This document shows positions 27,736-39,588 of a stretch of DNA of 64,000 nucleotides, piece after piece. Position 1 is the first letter of the stretch. Every line of letters begins with the position of its first letter. Source of the DNA: Vallicoccus soli (GTDB lineage: Bacteria > Actinomycetota > Actinomycetes > Motilibacterales > Motilibacteraceae); contig NZ_QZEZ01000001.1 in NCBI RefSeq assembly GCF_003594885.1, positions 992,001 through 1,056,000 of the forward strand, given 5' to 3'. Below the pieces are notes generated by a model. That model was not told the DNA's origin, searched no databases, and saw nothing but the letters and a program-made list of their open reading frames with translations. The position numbers and the translations under genes were made by a program.

Positions 27736-28941
27736 TCAGACCAGGGAGAGCCGCAGCAGCCGGTCGTCGCCGTCGTCCACGTCGCCGCGCCCGTCGGTGT
27801 CGCTGGTGAGCAGCCACAGCCCGCGCCCGTCCGCGGTCGGCTCCACCGTGCGCAGCCGGCCGAGCTCGCCCTCGAGCCACGCGCGCGGCTCCCCGCCCTG
27901 CAGCGGCACCTGCCAGAGCCGCTCGCCGCGCAGCCCCGCGACGTAGACCGCCCCGCCCGCGACGGCGATGCCGCTGGGCGAGGCGTCCTCCGGGCGCCAC
28001 TGGACGACGGGGTCGACGTACCCGTCCTCGCCGGCCCGCCCCTCGACCTCGGGCCAGCCGTGGTCGCCGCCGGGGCGCAGCCGGTTGAGCTCGTCCCAGG
28101 TGTCCTGGCCGAACTCCGCCGCCCACAGCCCGCCCCGGCCGTCGACGGCGATGCCCTGCACGTTGCGGTGCCCGGAGGTGAGCACCGGTGAGGACGGGTC
28201 GGGGTTGCCCGGCGCGGGGGCGCCGTCGGGCGTGACCCGCAGGACCTTGCCGTTGAGCGAGGACGGGTCCTGCGACGACGAGCGGTCGCCCGCGTCGCCG
28301 GTGCCGACGAGCAGGGTGCCGTCGGGGGCGAAGACGATGCGCCCGCCGTTGTGGGTGCTCCCCGCCGCGATGCCGTCGAGGACCACCTCCGGCTCGCCGA
28401 GCCCGCGGCCGTCGTACGTCATCCGCACGACCCGGTTGCCGTCCTCGGCGGTGTGGTACGCGTAGAGCAGCCGGTCGCGCGCGAAGCCGGGGGAGAGCGC
28501 GATCCCCAGCAGGCCGCCCTCGCCGCCGTGCTCCACGCCCGGCACCGCGCCGACGGCGCGCACGGACCCGTCGGGCGAGACCCGCACCACGTCGCCCTCG
28601 TCGCGCTGGCTCACCAGCACGTCGCCGCCCGGCAGCGGGGCCAGGCCCCACGGTGCGTCGAGCCCCTCGGCCACGACCGCCTCGACCCGGACCTCGGCGT
28701 CGGCCGGCGGGGCGGCGGCGGGCGCGGGGGCCGCGGCGGGGGTGCCGGCGGGGGTCGCCGCGGGGGTGCCGCCGGCGGCCGGGGTCCCCTCGCCCGCCCC
28801 GCCGTCCGGGGTCGCCCCGACCGTCGCGGTCGCGGGGTCCGGGGGGCCGATGTCCTCGTCGGGGTCGCCCCCGGCGCAGCCGGCGAGCAGCAGCGCGGCG
28901 GCGGCGAGCGCGGTCGTACGGGGCCGGCCTGGGGTCCTCAT
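27736..28941 (-). CDS. Secreted PQQ-type glucose/sorbosone dehydrogenase-family lipoprotein
   Basis: 401 residues. A signal peptide ends in the lipobox LLLAGC (Cys about 22), so it is a lipoprotein facing outside. A Pro/Ala/Gly linker (about 25-85) precedes a six-bladed propeller of the soluble glucose dehydrogenase/sorbosone dehydrogenase family: APWGLAPLPGGDVLVSQRDE, GGLLGIALSPGFARDRLLYA, STHNGGRIVFAPDGTLLVGT, HRNVQGIAVDGRGGLWAAEF and GDHGWPEVEGRAGEDGYVDP. Aldose oxidation is the family activity, but many actinobacterial members have no proven substrate. GACCCT on the minus strand sits 6 bases before the ATG. Confidence 0.87.
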   Translation of the reverse strand: MRTPGRPRTTALAAAALLLAGCAGGDPDEDIGPPDPATATVGATPDGGAGEGTPAAGGTPAATPAGTPAAAPAPAAAPPADAEVRVEAVVAEGLDAPWGLAPLPGGDVLVSQRDEGDVVRVSPDGSVRAVGAVPGVEHGGEGGLLGIALSPGFARDRLLYAYHTAEDGNRVVRMTYDGRGLGEPEVVLDGIAAGSTHNGGRIVFAPDGTLLVGTGDAGDRSSSQDPSSLNGKVLRVTPDGAPAPGNPDPSSPVLTSGHRNVQGIAVDGRGGLWAAEFGQDTWDELNRLRPGGDHGWPEVEGRAGEDGYVDPVVQWRPEDASPSGIAVAGGAVYVAGLRGERLWQVPLQGGEPRAWLEGELGRLRTVEPTADGRGLWLLTSDTDGRGDVDDGDDRLLRLSLV

Positions 28942-29024
28942 GCCCCCAGGGTCGCCCGCCGCGGCGCCCGGGCGCGACCCGGAGGGGGCGCTCCTGCCGG
29001 CCGGACCCCGTCGGGGGCCGGGGC

Positions 29025-29030
29025 TAGGGT
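29025..29030 (+). promoter_or_regulatory. -10 element of a leaderless patatin mRNA
   Basis: TAGGGT ends 6 bases before the GTG start at 29037, leaving no room for a ribosome-binding site. Confidence 0.55.
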
Positions 29031-29036
29031 CGGCCC

Positions 29037-30137
29037 GTGCCCGAGCAGCCGTACGCCCCGAGCGGCGCGCCGCGCGCCGACCTCGTGCTCGAGGGCGGCG
29101 GGGTCAAGGGGCTGGGCCTCGTCGGCGCGGTGTCGGTGCTCGTCGAGGCCGGGTACGCCTTCCCCCGCGTCGCGGGCTCCTCGGCCGGCGCGATCGTCGG
29201 TGCCGTGCTCACCGCGCTGGAGCGCGCGGGCGAGCCGCTGTCGCGCCTGGAGGACGTCGCCCGCACCCTCGACGTCCCGCGCCTGCGCGACCGCGGCCCG
29301 CTGGCCCGCTTCGCCGGGCCGCTGGCCCCGCTCGTCGACGGGCTGTCGCTGGCCCTCGACAGCGGCGTCTTCGAGGGGGAGTACCTGCGCACCTGGATGG
29401 AGGGCGTGCTCGGCGACCTCGGCGTCGCGGTCTTCGGCGACCTGCGGCGCGAGGACCCCGAGGACGACCCGGCGACGGGGGTGCCCGCCCGGGCCTGGTC
29501 GCTCCTGGTCACCGCGAGCGACCTGTCCCGCCAGCGCCTGGTGCGCCTGCCCTGGGACTACGAGGAGGTCTACGGCCTCGACCCCGACGAGCAGCGGGTG
29601 GCCGACGCCGTGCGCGCCTCGGCCTCCATCCCGTTCTTCTACGAGCCGGTGACGCTGCGCTCGGGGCGGGACGGCGGCGTGTCGACCCTCGTCGACGGGG
29701 GCGTGCTGTCGAACTTCCCCATCGAGCTCTTCGACCGCACCGACGGGCGGGTCCCGCGGTGGCCGACCTTCGGCGTGCGGCTGTCCTCGCGCCCCGGCCG
29801 GGTGCTGACCCAGCAGGTGCGCGGGCCGGTGTCGCTGGCGCTCGCGGTCGTCGAGACGCTGCTCGAGGCGTCCGACGCGCAGCACATCGACGCCCCCTGC
29901 GTCATGGCGCGCAGCGTCTTCGTGGACACGACCGGCATCTCGGCGACCGACTTCGGCATCGGCCCGGAGCAGCAGGCCGAGCTCGTGGCCCACGGGCGCG
30001 CCGCCGCGGGCGCTTTCCTCGCCGGCTGGGACTGGCGGCGCTACCTGCGCGAGTGCCGCGGGTTCGAGCAGGACCAGGTGCCGCCGCCGGCCGCCCCGAC
30101 GACCCCCGCGCCCCCCGCCACGGACGGAGCCCCATGA
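29037..30137 (+). CDS. Patatin-like phospholipase
   Basis: 366-residue lipid acyl hydrolase. The oxyanion motif LEGGGVKGLGLVGAVS is at about 17-32. The nucleophile elbow GSSAGAIVGA follows at about 47-56, and the catalytic Asp lies in VDGGVLSNFPIELFD. No signal peptide is visible, so it is probably cytoplasmic. It starts at GTG 29037. The stop overlaps the next start (ATGA at 30134), so it is coupled to a 2-hydroxyacid dehydrogenase, an unexplained pairing. The substrate lipid is unknown. Confidence 0.9.
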   Translation: MPEQPYAPSGAPRADLVLEGGGVKGLGLVGAVSVLVEAGYAFPRVAGSSAGAIVGAVLTALERAGEPLSRLEDVARTLDVPRLRDRGPLARFAGPLAPLVDGLSLALDSGVFEGEYLRTWMEGVLGDLGVAVFGDLRREDPEDDPATGVPARAWSLLVTASDLSRQRLVRLPWDYEEVYGLDPDEQRVADAVRASASIPFFYEPVTLRSGRDGGVSTLVDGGVLSNFPIELFDRTDGRVPRWPTFGVRLSSRPGRVLTQQVRGPVSLALAVVETLLEASDAQHIDAPCVMARSVFVDTTGISATDFGIGPEQQAELVAHGRAAAGAFLAGWDWRRYLRECRGFEQDQVPPPAAPTTPAPPATDGAP

Positions 30138-31060
30138 GCCGCACGGTCCTGCTGCCGGTCCCGCCCGGGGAGCTGGGCGACCTGCCCGGGTCCCTCGAGG
30201 TCCGGGTGTGGGACGGCAGCGGCCCCGCGCCCGAGGACCTGTCCGACGTGGCGTTCTACGTGCCGCCGTACATGGCGGGCAGCGGCGCCGTGGACGTCGT
30301 CGCCCGGATGCCGGCGCTGGAGGTCGTGCAGACCCTCACCGCGGGGGTCGAGCAGGTGCGCGGCGCGGTGCCCGAGGGCGTCGTGCTGTGCAACGCGCGC
30401 GGCCTGCACGACGCGTCGACCGCCGAGCTCGCCGTCGCGCTGGCGCTCGGCGCGCTGCGCGGCTTCCCCGGCTTCGTGCGGGCGGCCGGGCGGGGGGAGT
30501 GGGCGCCGGAGCACCGGCGCAGCCTCGCCGACCGCACCGTCCTGGTCCTCGGGTACGGCAGCATCGGCGCGGCCGTCGAGCGCCGGCTCGCCGGGTTCGA
30601 GGTGGCCGAGGTGCTGCGGGTCGCGCGCCGGGCGCGCGAGGCCGAGGCGGGCCCGGTGCACGCGTTCGGCGACCTCGACGGGCTGCTGCCCCGGGCGGAG
30701 GTCGTCGTGGTGGTCGTCCCGCTCACCGACGAGACCCGCGGGCTGCTCGACGCGCGGCGGCTCGCGCTGCTCCCGGACGGTGCGGTCGTGGTGAACGTGG
30801 CGCGCGGGCCGGTGCTCGCCACGGACGCCCTGCTCGCCGAGCTGCGCTCCGGGCGCCTGCTCGCCGGCCTCGACGTCACCGACCCCGAGCCGCTGCCCGC
30901 GGACCACCCGCTGTGGTCGGCGCCGGGCCTGCTGCTGTCCCCGCACGTGGGCGGCAACACCACGGCGATGCTGCCGCGGGCGCGCCGGCTGCTGCGCGAG
31001 CAGCTCGGGCGCTGGGCGGCGGGGGAGCCGCTGGCCAACGTCGTCACCGGGGCGTACTGA
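30134..31060 (+). CDS. D-isomer-specific 2-hydroxyacid dehydrogenase
   Basis: 308-residue NAD(P)-dependent oxidoreductase. The nucleotide-binding loop is VLGYGSIGAAVERRL (about 138-152). Catalytic residues are Arg in VNVARGPVL, Glu in DVTDPEPLPADHPLW and His in LSPHVGGNT. It is shorter than SerA and has no ACT domain, so a general hydroxypyruvate/glyoxylate reductase role is more likely than phosphoglycerate oxidation. It is coupled to the patatin gene by ATGA. The NdgR-like operator of ilvD begins 13 bases after its stop. Confidence 0.88.
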   Translation: MSRTVLLPVPPGELGDLPGSLEVRVWDGSGPAPEDLSDVAFYVPPYMAGSGAVDVVARMPALEVVQTLTAGVEQVRGAVPEGVVLCNARGLHDASTAELAVALALGALRGFPGFVRAAGRGEWAPEHRRSLADRTVLVLGYGSIGAAVERRLAGFEVAEVLRVARRAREAEAGPVHAFGDLDGLLPRAEVVVVVVPLTDETRGLLDARRLALLPDGAVVVNVARGPVLATDALLAELRSGRLLAGLDVTDPEPLPADHPLWSAPGLLLSPHVGGNTTAMLPRARRLLREQLGRWAAGEPLANVVTGAY

Positions 31061-31073
31061 GACCTCCTGCGCT

Positions 31074-31090
31074 GTCTCAGCACGTGGGAC
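31074..31090. promoter_or_regulatory. Palindromic operator upstream of ilvD, matching the ndgR-leuC operator
   Basis: GTCTCAGCACGTGGGAC is 15/17 identical to GTCTCAGCAAGTGAGAC at 53250-53266, between the IclR regulator gene and leuC. It lies 37 bases before the ilvD -10. The shared palindrome suggests one regulator, most simply NdgR. Confidence 0.65.
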
Positions 31091-31126
31091 GCCGGCCCGC
31101 ATGCTGGACGGGCGCGCCGACGGTCG

Positions 31127-31132
31127 TACCCT
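31127..31132 (+). promoter_or_regulatory. -10 element of ilvD, start-codon proximal
   Basis: TACCCT ends 6 bases before ATG 31139 and no Shine-Dalgarno precedes the ATG, so the mRNA is probably leaderless. Confidence 0.55.
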
Positions 31133-31138
31133 TGCTGC

Positions 31139-32827
31139 ATGAGCGACCTCAAGCCCCGCAGCAAGGACGTGACGGAGGGGCTCGAGCGCGCGGCCGCGCG
31201 CGGCATGCTCCGCGCCGTCGGCATGGGCGACGACGACTTCGCCAAGCCGCAGATCGGCGTGGCCTCGTCCTGGAACGAGATCACCCCGTGCAACCTCCCG
31301 CTCGACCGGCTGGCGAAGGCGTCCAAGGACGGCGTGCACGCCGCCGGCGGCTTCCCCATGGAGTTCGGCACGATCTCGGTGTCCGACGGCATCTCGATGG
31401 GCCACGAGGGGATGCACTTCTCGCTCGTGTCCCGCGAGGTCATCGCCGACTCCGTCGAGGTCGTCATGCAGGCCGAGCGCCTCGACGGCTCGGTGCTGCT
31501 CGCCGGCTGCGACAAGTCGCTGCCGGGGATGCTCATGGCGGCCGCCCGGCTCGACCTCGCCTCGGTGTTCATGTACGCCGGGTCGATCCTCCCCGGGCGC
31601 GCCAAGCTCTCCGACGGCTCGGACCGCGAGGTCACGATCATCGACGCCTTCGAGGCGGTCGGCGCGTGCGCGCGCGGGCTCATGAGCCGCGAGGACGTCG
31701 ACGCGATCGAGCGCGCCATCTGCCCGGGCGAGGGCGCCTGCGGCGGCATGTACACGGCCAACACCATGGCCGCCGCCGCCGAGGCCCTCGGGATGTCGCT
31801 GCCCGGCTCGGCCGCGCCGCCGGCGACCGACCGCCGCCGCGACGGGTACGCCCGCAAGTCCGGCGAGGCGGTCGTGGAGCTGCTGCGCCGGGGCATCACC
31901 GCCCGGCAGATCCTCACGCGCGAGGCGTTCGAGAACGCGATCGCCGTCGTCATGGCCCTCGGCGGCTCGACCAACGCCGTGCTGCACCTGCTCGCCATCG
32001 CCCGCGAGGCCCGCGTCGACCTCAGCCTCGACGACTTCGCCCGCGTCGGGGCGAAGGTGCCGCACCTGGCGGACGTCAAGCCCTTCGGCCGGCACGTCAT
32101 GCCCGACGTCGACCGCATCGGCGGCATCCCCGTCGTCATGCAGCTCCTCCTCGAGGAGGGCCTGCTGCACGGCGACACGCTCACGGTGACCGGGCGCACC
32201 ATGGCGGAGAACCTCGAGGACCTGCGCGCCCCGAAGCCCGACGGCACGGTGCTGCGCCGCTTCGACGAGCCGATCCACCGCACCGGCGGCATCACGATCC
32301 TGCGCGGCTCGCTCGCCCCCGAGGGCGCCGTCGTCAAGAGCGCCGGCTTCGACAGCACCGTCTTCGAGGGCACCGCGCGGGTGTTCGACGGCGAGCAGGG
32401 CTGCATGGACGCGGTCGAGAAGGGCGACCTGCAGCCGGGCGACGTCGCCGTCATCCGCTACGAGGGCCCCAAGGGCGGCCCGGGCATGCGCGAGATGCTC
32501 GCCGTCACCGGCGCCATCAAGGGCGCGGGCCTGGGCAAGGACGTCCTGCTCATCACCGACGGGCGCTTCTCCGGCGGCACCACCGGGCTCTGCGTCGGTC
32601 ACGTGGCCCCCGAGGCCGTCGACGGCGGCCCCATCGCCTTCGTCCGCGACGGCGACCGCATCCGCCTCGACGTCGCCACCGGCGCCCTGGACCTCCTCGT
32701 CGAGGAGGGCGAGCTCGCCCGCCGCCGCGAGGGCTGGACCCCCCTGCCCCCGCGCTACACCACCGGCGTCCTCGCCAAGTACGCCAAGCTCGTCGGCTCC
32801 GCCGCGCACGGCGCCGTCTGCGGCTGA
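31139..32827 (+). CDS. ilvD: Dihydroxy-acid dehydratase
   Basis: Third step of isoleucine/valine synthesis: dehydrates dihydroxy acids to 2-keto acids with an Fe-S cluster. 562 residues, family length. Cluster and active-site signatures are visible: [31 protein letters not shown] and [16 protein letters not shown]; near the end [17 protein letters not shown] and [19 protein letters not shown]. It has its own promoter, separate from ilvBNC, and a palindrome like the leuC operator. It ends at a strong bidirectional hairpin. Confidence 0.97.
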   Translation: MSDLKPRSKDVTEGLERAAARGMLRAVGMGDDDFAKPQIGVASSWNEITPCNLPLDRLAKASKDGVHAAGGFPMEFGTISVSDGISMGHEGMHFSLVSREVIADSVEVVMQAERLDGSVLLAGCDKSLPGMLMAAARLDLASVFMYAGSILPGRAKLSDGSDREVTIIDAFEAVGACARGLMSREDVDAIERAICPGEGACGGMYTANTMAAAAEALGMSLPGSAAPPATDRRRDGYARKSGEAVVELLRRGITARQILTREAFENAIAVVMALGGSTNAVLHLLAIAREARVDLSLDDFARVGAKVPHLADVKPFGRHVMPDVDRIGGIPVVMQLLLEEGLLHGDTLTVTGRTMAENLEDLRAPKPDGTVLRRFDEPIHRTGGITILRGSLAPEGAVVKSAGFDSTVFEGTARVFDGEQGCMDAVEKGDLQPGDVAVIRYEGPKGGPGMREMLAVTGAIKGAGLGKDVLLITDGRFSGGTTGLCVGHVAPEAVDGGPIAFVRDGDRIRLDVATGALDLLVEEGELARRREGWTPLPPRYTTGVLAKYAKLVGSAAHGAVCG

Positions 32828-32853
32828 CGCCCGCCGCCGCGGTACCCCGGGTA

Positions 32854-32906
32854 CCGCAGAAGGCGCCCTCCTGGCGACTAGATCGCCAGAAGGGCGCCTT
32901 CTGCGG
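32854..32906. terminator. Strong bidirectional terminator between ilvD and narK
   Basis: 24-bp arms 32854-32877 / 32883-32906 with one mismatch and a 5-base loop, between convergent genes. A second small palindrome (CGGTACCC/GGGTACCG) lies just before it. Confidence 0.8.
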
Positions 32907-32934
32907 TTCCGCAAGGAACCGGCGCGGCGTCCGC

Positions 32935-34341
32935 TCACACCCCCGCGAGCCGCCGCGGCGACGGGCGCAGGTACACCGCCCACGTCACGAGCACGCACAC
33001 CGCGTAGAACGCGAGGAAGGCGACGTACGCCCCGTCGCCGCTGCCCGTGGCCAGGAACGACTGGCGGAAGGCGAGGTTGACGAGCACGCCGCCGGAGGCG
33101 CCGATGGCGCCGGCCAGGCCGATGAGGGCGCCGGACAGGCGGCGCGCCTCGCGCTCGGCGGCCACCGCGTCGGCCCCGTGGCGGGTGCCGAGGCCGGTCC
33201 GGGCGCGGAAGATCGCCGGGATCATCTTGTACGTCGAGCCGTTGCCGACGCCGCTGACGACGAACAGCGCCACGAAGCCGGTGACGAAGAGCGCCAGGGA
33301 GCCGGCGCGCGAGGCGGTGAGCACCAGGCCCGCCGCGAGCGCCATGAGGACGAACGACCACGCCGTCACCCGCGCCCCGCCGAGCCGGTCGGCGAGGCGG
33401 CCGCCGACCGGGCGTACGAGGGAGCCGAGCAGCGGGCCGAGGAAGGTCAGGGCCGCGGCCTCGGCGGGGGTGGAGAAGTCGGCCGCGAACTGCACCTGCA
33501 GCACCTGGCCGAAGGCGAAGCCGAAGCCGATGAACGAGCCGAAGGTGCCGACGTAGAGGAACGAGACGACCCAGGTGTGCGGCTCGCGCGCCACGTCGCG
33601 CATGCCGCGGCGGTCGTTGCGGGCCGTCGCGAGGTTGTCCATCCGCAGCGCGGAGGCGAGGGCGGCGAGCACGACGAGCGGCACGTACACGCCGAGGACG
33701 AGCCGCGGGTGCGCGGCGCCGGCCGTGGCGAGCACGAGCAGGCCGACGAGCTGCACGACGGCGACGCCGAGGTTGCCGCCGCCGGCGTTGAGCCCGAGCG
33801 CCCAGCCCTTGAGCCGGTCGGGGTAGAACGCGTTGATGTTCGCCATCGACGAGGCGAAGTTGCCGCCGCCGACGCCCGCGAGGGCGGCGACGAGCAGGAG
33901 CGTGCCGGACCCGACGCCCGGCTCGAGCACGACGGCGGCCGCGACGGTGGGCACGAGCAGCAGCAGGGCGCTGGCCACCGTCCAGTTCCGCCCGCCGAAG
34001 CGGGCGACGGCGAAGGTGTACGGCACCCGCAGCACCGCCCCGACGAGCGCGGGCAGCGAGGTGAGCAGGAACTTCTGCGCCGGGTCGACGCCGTACTCGG
34101 GCCCCATGAAGAGCACGAGCACCGACCACATCGTCCACACGGAGAACCCGATGTGCTCCGACAGGACCGACAGCACGAGGTTGCGCCGGGCGACCCGGGC
34201 GCCGGTGCGCTCCCAGAAGGCGGGGTCCTCGGGCCGCCAGTCCTCGACCCAGCGCCCGCGCCGGGCGGCGGCGGGCCGTGCGGCGGGGGCGGCGTACGGG
34301 GGAGCGGGCGTGCGGCTGGTCTCGGGCTGGGTCGCGGTCAC
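32935..34341 (-). CDS. narK: NarK-type nitrate/nitrite transporter
   Basis: 468-residue major facilitator protein. After a polar tail of about 50 residues, twelve membrane segments are expected. NarK-family signatures are GVGGGNFASSMANINAFYP and the second nitrate signature in VVSGVGNGSTYKMIPAIF, plus the Arg-containing LRVPYTFAVARFGGRNW. It moves nitrate in and/or nitrite out. No nitrate reductase genes are in the window, so assimilation versus respiration cannot be judged. The longer open frames covering this region on both strands are shadows. Confidence 0.92.
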   Translation of the reverse strand: MTATQPETSRTPAPPYAAPAARPAAARRGRWVEDWRPEDPAFWERTGARVARRNLVLSVLSEHIGFSVWTMWSVLVLFMGPEYGVDPAQKFLLTSLPALVGAVLRVPYTFAVARFGGRNWTVASALLLLVPTVAAAVVLEPGVGSGTLLLVAALAGVGGGNFASSMANINAFYPDRLKGWALGLNAGGGNLGVAVVQLVGLLVLATAGAAHPRLVLGVYVPLVVLAALASALRMDNLATARNDRRGMRDVAREPHTWVVSFLYVGTFGSFIGFGFAFGQVLQVQFAADFSTPAEAAALTFLGPLLGSLVRPVGGRLADRLGGARVTAWSFVLMALAAGLVLTASRAGSLALFVTGFVALFVVSGVGNGSTYKMIPAIFRARTGLGTRHGADAVAAEREARRLSGALIGLAGAIGASGGVLVNLAFRQSFLATGSGDGAYVAFLAFYAVCVLVTWAVYLRPSPRRLAGV

Positions 34342-34509
34342 GGGGCCTCGCTCGGGTCCGTCGGGGGCGGTCGGACCGGACGCTAGGCAGGGGGCGTGAC
34401 GGGGGTGCGCCGCCGCGTGGTCGCCCGCGCAACATCGCCCTCACGCGGGTGCGGGGGCGCCGTGCGCTCGCCCGGCGTGTCCAGGATGCGGACGTCGTGT
34501 CTCACCTGG

Positions 34510-34538
34510 TTGACATCGTCCGGGCGCGGGTGCACGGT
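34510..34538 (+). promoter_or_regulatory. Promoter of the ilvBNC leader
   Basis: A perfect -35 TTGACA (34510-34515) is followed after 17 bases by a weak -10 CACGGT (34533-34538). Transcription would begin at or next to the leader ATG at 34545. GTCTCA (34499-34504), a half-site of the leuC/ilvD operator, directly precedes the -35. Confidence 0.6.
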
Positions 34539-34544
34539 AGGGGC

Positions 34545-34583
34545 ATGCGCCTGATCGTCGTACTCTGGAAGCGTGCCGGCTGA
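34545..34583 (+). CDS. ilvBNC leader peptide (MRLIVVLWKRAG)
   Basis: Twelve residues, five of the first seven being Leu, Ile or Val (L-I-V-V-L), followed by a stop at 34581-34583. It sits between a promoter and a hairpin-plus-T-run terminator, the layout of transcription attenuation. Shortage of charged Leu/Ile/Val tRNA would stall the ribosome on these codons and allow read-through into ilvB. It probably has no separate ribosome site because the transcript is predicted to start at its ATG. It is too short for automated gene calling. Confidence 0.8.
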   Translation: MRLIVVLWKRAG

Positions 34584-34611
34584 CCCTGCTCTCCGCAGCC
34601 AGCCAGCACGC
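34571..34611 (+). promoter_or_regulatory. 1:2 (pause/protector) hairpin of the ilv attenuator
   Basis: GCGTGCCGGCTG (34571-34582) pairs with CAGCCAGCACGC (34600-34611), 12 bp with one mismatch. The left arm covers the last leader codons and most of the stop, as expected of the pause structure. Confidence 0.65.
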
Positions 34612-34613
34612 CG

Positions 34614-34650
34614 ACCCCTCGTGGCCCGCCGGGCCGAGGGGTTCTTTTTT
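34614..34650 (+). terminator. Intrinsic terminator of the ilvBNC attenuator
   Basis: ACCCCTC (34614-34620) and GGCCC (34623-34627) pair with GGGCC (34631-34635) and GAGGGGT (34636-34642), leaving a 3-base loop and a 2-base bulge. The run TTCTTTTTT follows at 34642-34650. It is the most T-rich stretch in the neighbourhood and a textbook intrinsic terminator 48 bases before ilvB. Confidence 0.85.
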
Positions 34651-34697
34651 GCCCGCGGCACGACGCACCACCCAGCACCGGAGCACAGGAGCACCGC

Positions 34698-36524
34698 ATG
34701 AGCCAGCCGTCGCCGAGCCCCTCCCAGGTCGCGGCCCAGCAGGGCCAGGCCCAGCAGGTCACGGGCTCGCAGAGCCTCATCCGCTCGCTCGAGTCCGTCG
34801 GCGCCGAGGTGGTGTTCGGCATCCCGGGCGGCGCGATCCTGCCGGCGTACGACCCCCTCCTCGACTCCGACTCGGTGCGCCACGTCCTCGTGCGCCACGA
34901 GCAGGGCGGCGGGCACGCCGCGACGGGGTACGCGCAGGCCACCGGCCGGGTCGGCGTCTGCATGGCGACCAGCGGCCCGGGCGCGACGAACCTCGTCACC
35001 CCGATCGCGGACGCCTACATGGACTCGGTCCCGGTCGTCGCCATCACCGGGCAGGTGGCGAGCCAGGCCATCGGCACGGACGCCTTCCAGGAGGCGGACA
35101 TCCGCGGCATCACCATGCCGATCACCAAGCACAACTACCTCGTGACGGACCCGGCGGAGATCCCGCGGGTGGTCGCCGAGGCGTTCCACATCGCCGGCAC
35201 CGGCCGACCCGGCCCGGTGCTGGTCGACATCAGCAAGGACGCGCTGCAGGCGCGCACCTCGTTCCGCTGGCCGGTCGAGATGGACCTGCCGGGCTACCGC
35301 CCGCCGGGGCGCCCGCACGGCAAGCAGGTGCGCGAGGCGGCGCGGCTGCTCGTCGAGGCCCGCCGGCCGGTGCTCTACGTCGGCGGCGGCGTCATCAAGG
35401 CGGGCGCCTCCGAGGCCCTGCTCGCGCTGGCCGAGCTCACCGGCGCGCCCGTCGTCACCACCCTCATGGCGCGCGGCGCGTTCCCCGACAGCCACCCGCA
35501 GCACCTGGGGATGCCGGGCATGCACGGCTCGGTCGCCGCGGTGACCGCGCTGCAGAAGGCCGACCTGCTCGTGAGCCTCGGGGCCCGCTTCGACGACCGG
35601 GTCACCGGCAAGCTGTCCTCGTTCGCGCCGCACGCGACCGTCGTGCACGCGGACATCGACCCGGCCGAGATCAGCAAGAACCGCACCGCGGACGTGCCGA
35701 TCGTCGGCGACTGCCGCGACGTCGTCACCGACCTCGTCGCCGCGGTCCGCGCGGAGCACGCGGCCGGGCGCCAGGCCGACCTCGGCGCCTGGTGGTCCAC
35801 GCTCGACGAGTGGCGCACCACGTACCCGCTGGGCTTCGAGGTGCCCGCCGACGGCTCGCTCGCCCCGCAGCACGTGATCCGGCGGCTCGGCGAGATCGTG
35901 GGCCCCGACGCGATCTACGCCTCCGGCGTCGGCCAGCACCAGATGTGGGCGGCGCAGTTCATCCGCTACGAGAAGCCGCGGACCTGGCTGAACTCCGGCG
36001 GGCTCGGGACCATGGGCTACGCCGTGCCCGCGGCGATGGGCGCCAAGGTCGGCATGCCGGGCACGACGGTGTGGGCGATCGACGGCGACGGCTGCTTCCA
36101 GATGACGAACCAGGAGCTCGCCACCTGCGCGATCAACGGCATCCCGATCAAGGTGGCCGTCATCAACAACGGCACGCTCGGCATGGTGCGCCAGTGGCAG
36201 ACGCTGTTCTACGGCTCGCGCTACAGCAACACCGACCTGCGCTCGGCGACCCGCTCGGTGCGGATCCCCGACGTGGTCAAGCTCGCCGACGCGTACGGGT
36301 GCGTGGGGCTGCGCTGCGAGACGCCCGACCAGGTCGACGCCACGATCGAGAAGGCCATGGCCGTGGACGACGTGCCGGTCGTCGTGGACTTCACGGTGCA
36401 CCAGGACGCGATGGTGTGGCCGATGGTCGCCGCCGGCACGAGCAACGACGACATCCGGTACGCCCGAGGCCTCGCCCCCGTCTGGGACCGCGACCTCGGC
36501 GAGACCGGCGTCCAGGGGGTCTGA
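34698..36524 (+). CDS. ilvB: Acetolactate synthase large (catalytic) subunit
   Basis: ThDP/FAD enzyme that starts Ile/Val/Leu synthesis. 608 residues. The N-terminal domain has [15 protein letters not shown] and the catalytic Glu in [15 protein letters not shown]. The middle FAD-binding region and the ThDP motif [18 protein letters not shown] ... [14 protein letters not shown] follow. It starts at ATG 34698 after CAGGAG. It is first of the ilvBNC operon, downstream of the attenuator, and ilvN begins 2 bases after its stop. Confidence 0.98.
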   Translation: MSQPSPSPSQVAAQQGQAQQVTGSQSLIRSLESVGAEVVFGIPGGAILPAYDPLLDSDSVRHVLVRHEQGGGHAATGYAQATGRVGVCMATSGPGATNLVTPIADAYMDSVPVVAITGQVASQAIGTDAFQEADIRGITMPITKHNYLVTDPAEIPRVVAEAFHIAGTGRPGPVLVDISKDALQARTSFRWPVEMDLPGYRPPGRPHGKQVREAARLLVEARRPVLYVGGGVIKAGASEALLALAELTGAPVVTTLMARGAFPDSHPQHLGMPGMHGSVAAVTALQKADLLVSLGARFDDRVTGKLSSFAPHATVVHADIDPAEISKNRTADVPIVGDCRDVVTDLVAAVRAEHAAGRQADLGAWWSTLDEWRTTYPLGFEVPADGSLAPQHVIRRLGEIVGPDAIYASGVGQHQMWAAQFIRYEKPRTWLNSGGLGTMGYAVPAAMGAKVGMPGTTVWAIDGDGCFQMTNQELATCAINGIPIKVAVINNGTLGMVRQWQTLFYGSRYSNTDLRSATRSVRIPDVVKLADAYGCVGLRCETPDQVDATIEKAMAVDDVPVVVDFTVHQDAMVWPMVAAGTSNDDIRYARGLAPVWDRDLGETGVQGV

Positions 36525-36525
36525 C

Positions 36526-38122
<1,597 letters not shown>

Positions 38123-38134
38123 CCCCGCGGTGCC

Positions 38135-38280
38135 CATGAGGGGCACCCCCAGGCGCGCACGTCCCTTGAGGGGCACCCTCAGCAGACTCGACCCTGCTGA
38201 GGGTGCCCCTCAGGCGTCCCCGGCGCGTGAGGGTGCCCCTCAGGCGTCCGTGCGGCGTGAGGGTGCCCCTCAGGCGGAGC
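38135..38280. repeat. REP-like palindromic repeat array (left copy)
   Basis: Five copies of an 18-23-base unit whose core is TGAGGGGCACCCTCA or its complement, spaced about 30 bases, fill the gap between ilvC and galK. The second and third face each other as a perfect 19-bp hairpin (38167-38185 / 38194-38212) that would terminate ilvBNC. The order of units is the mirror image of the array at 41193-41366. Confidence 0.8.
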
Positions 38281-38305
38281 CGCCGCGCGGGCGTACTGTC
38301 GCCCC

Positions 38306-39490
<1,185 letters not shown>

Positions 39491-39588
39491 CGCGGGGCCG
39501 TCTCGCGCAGCGGACGGGCCGTACCAGCTGGCGGACGCGGTCTACGATGGCAGCGGTCCCCGGTCCGACGTACGCGAAGGATGCCCTC

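Noticed and set aside
34278..34583. A 101-codon frame upstream of ilvB as a gene
   Set aside because: It begins inside narK on the opposite strand and crosses the promoter; only its last 12 codons fit a leader peptide.
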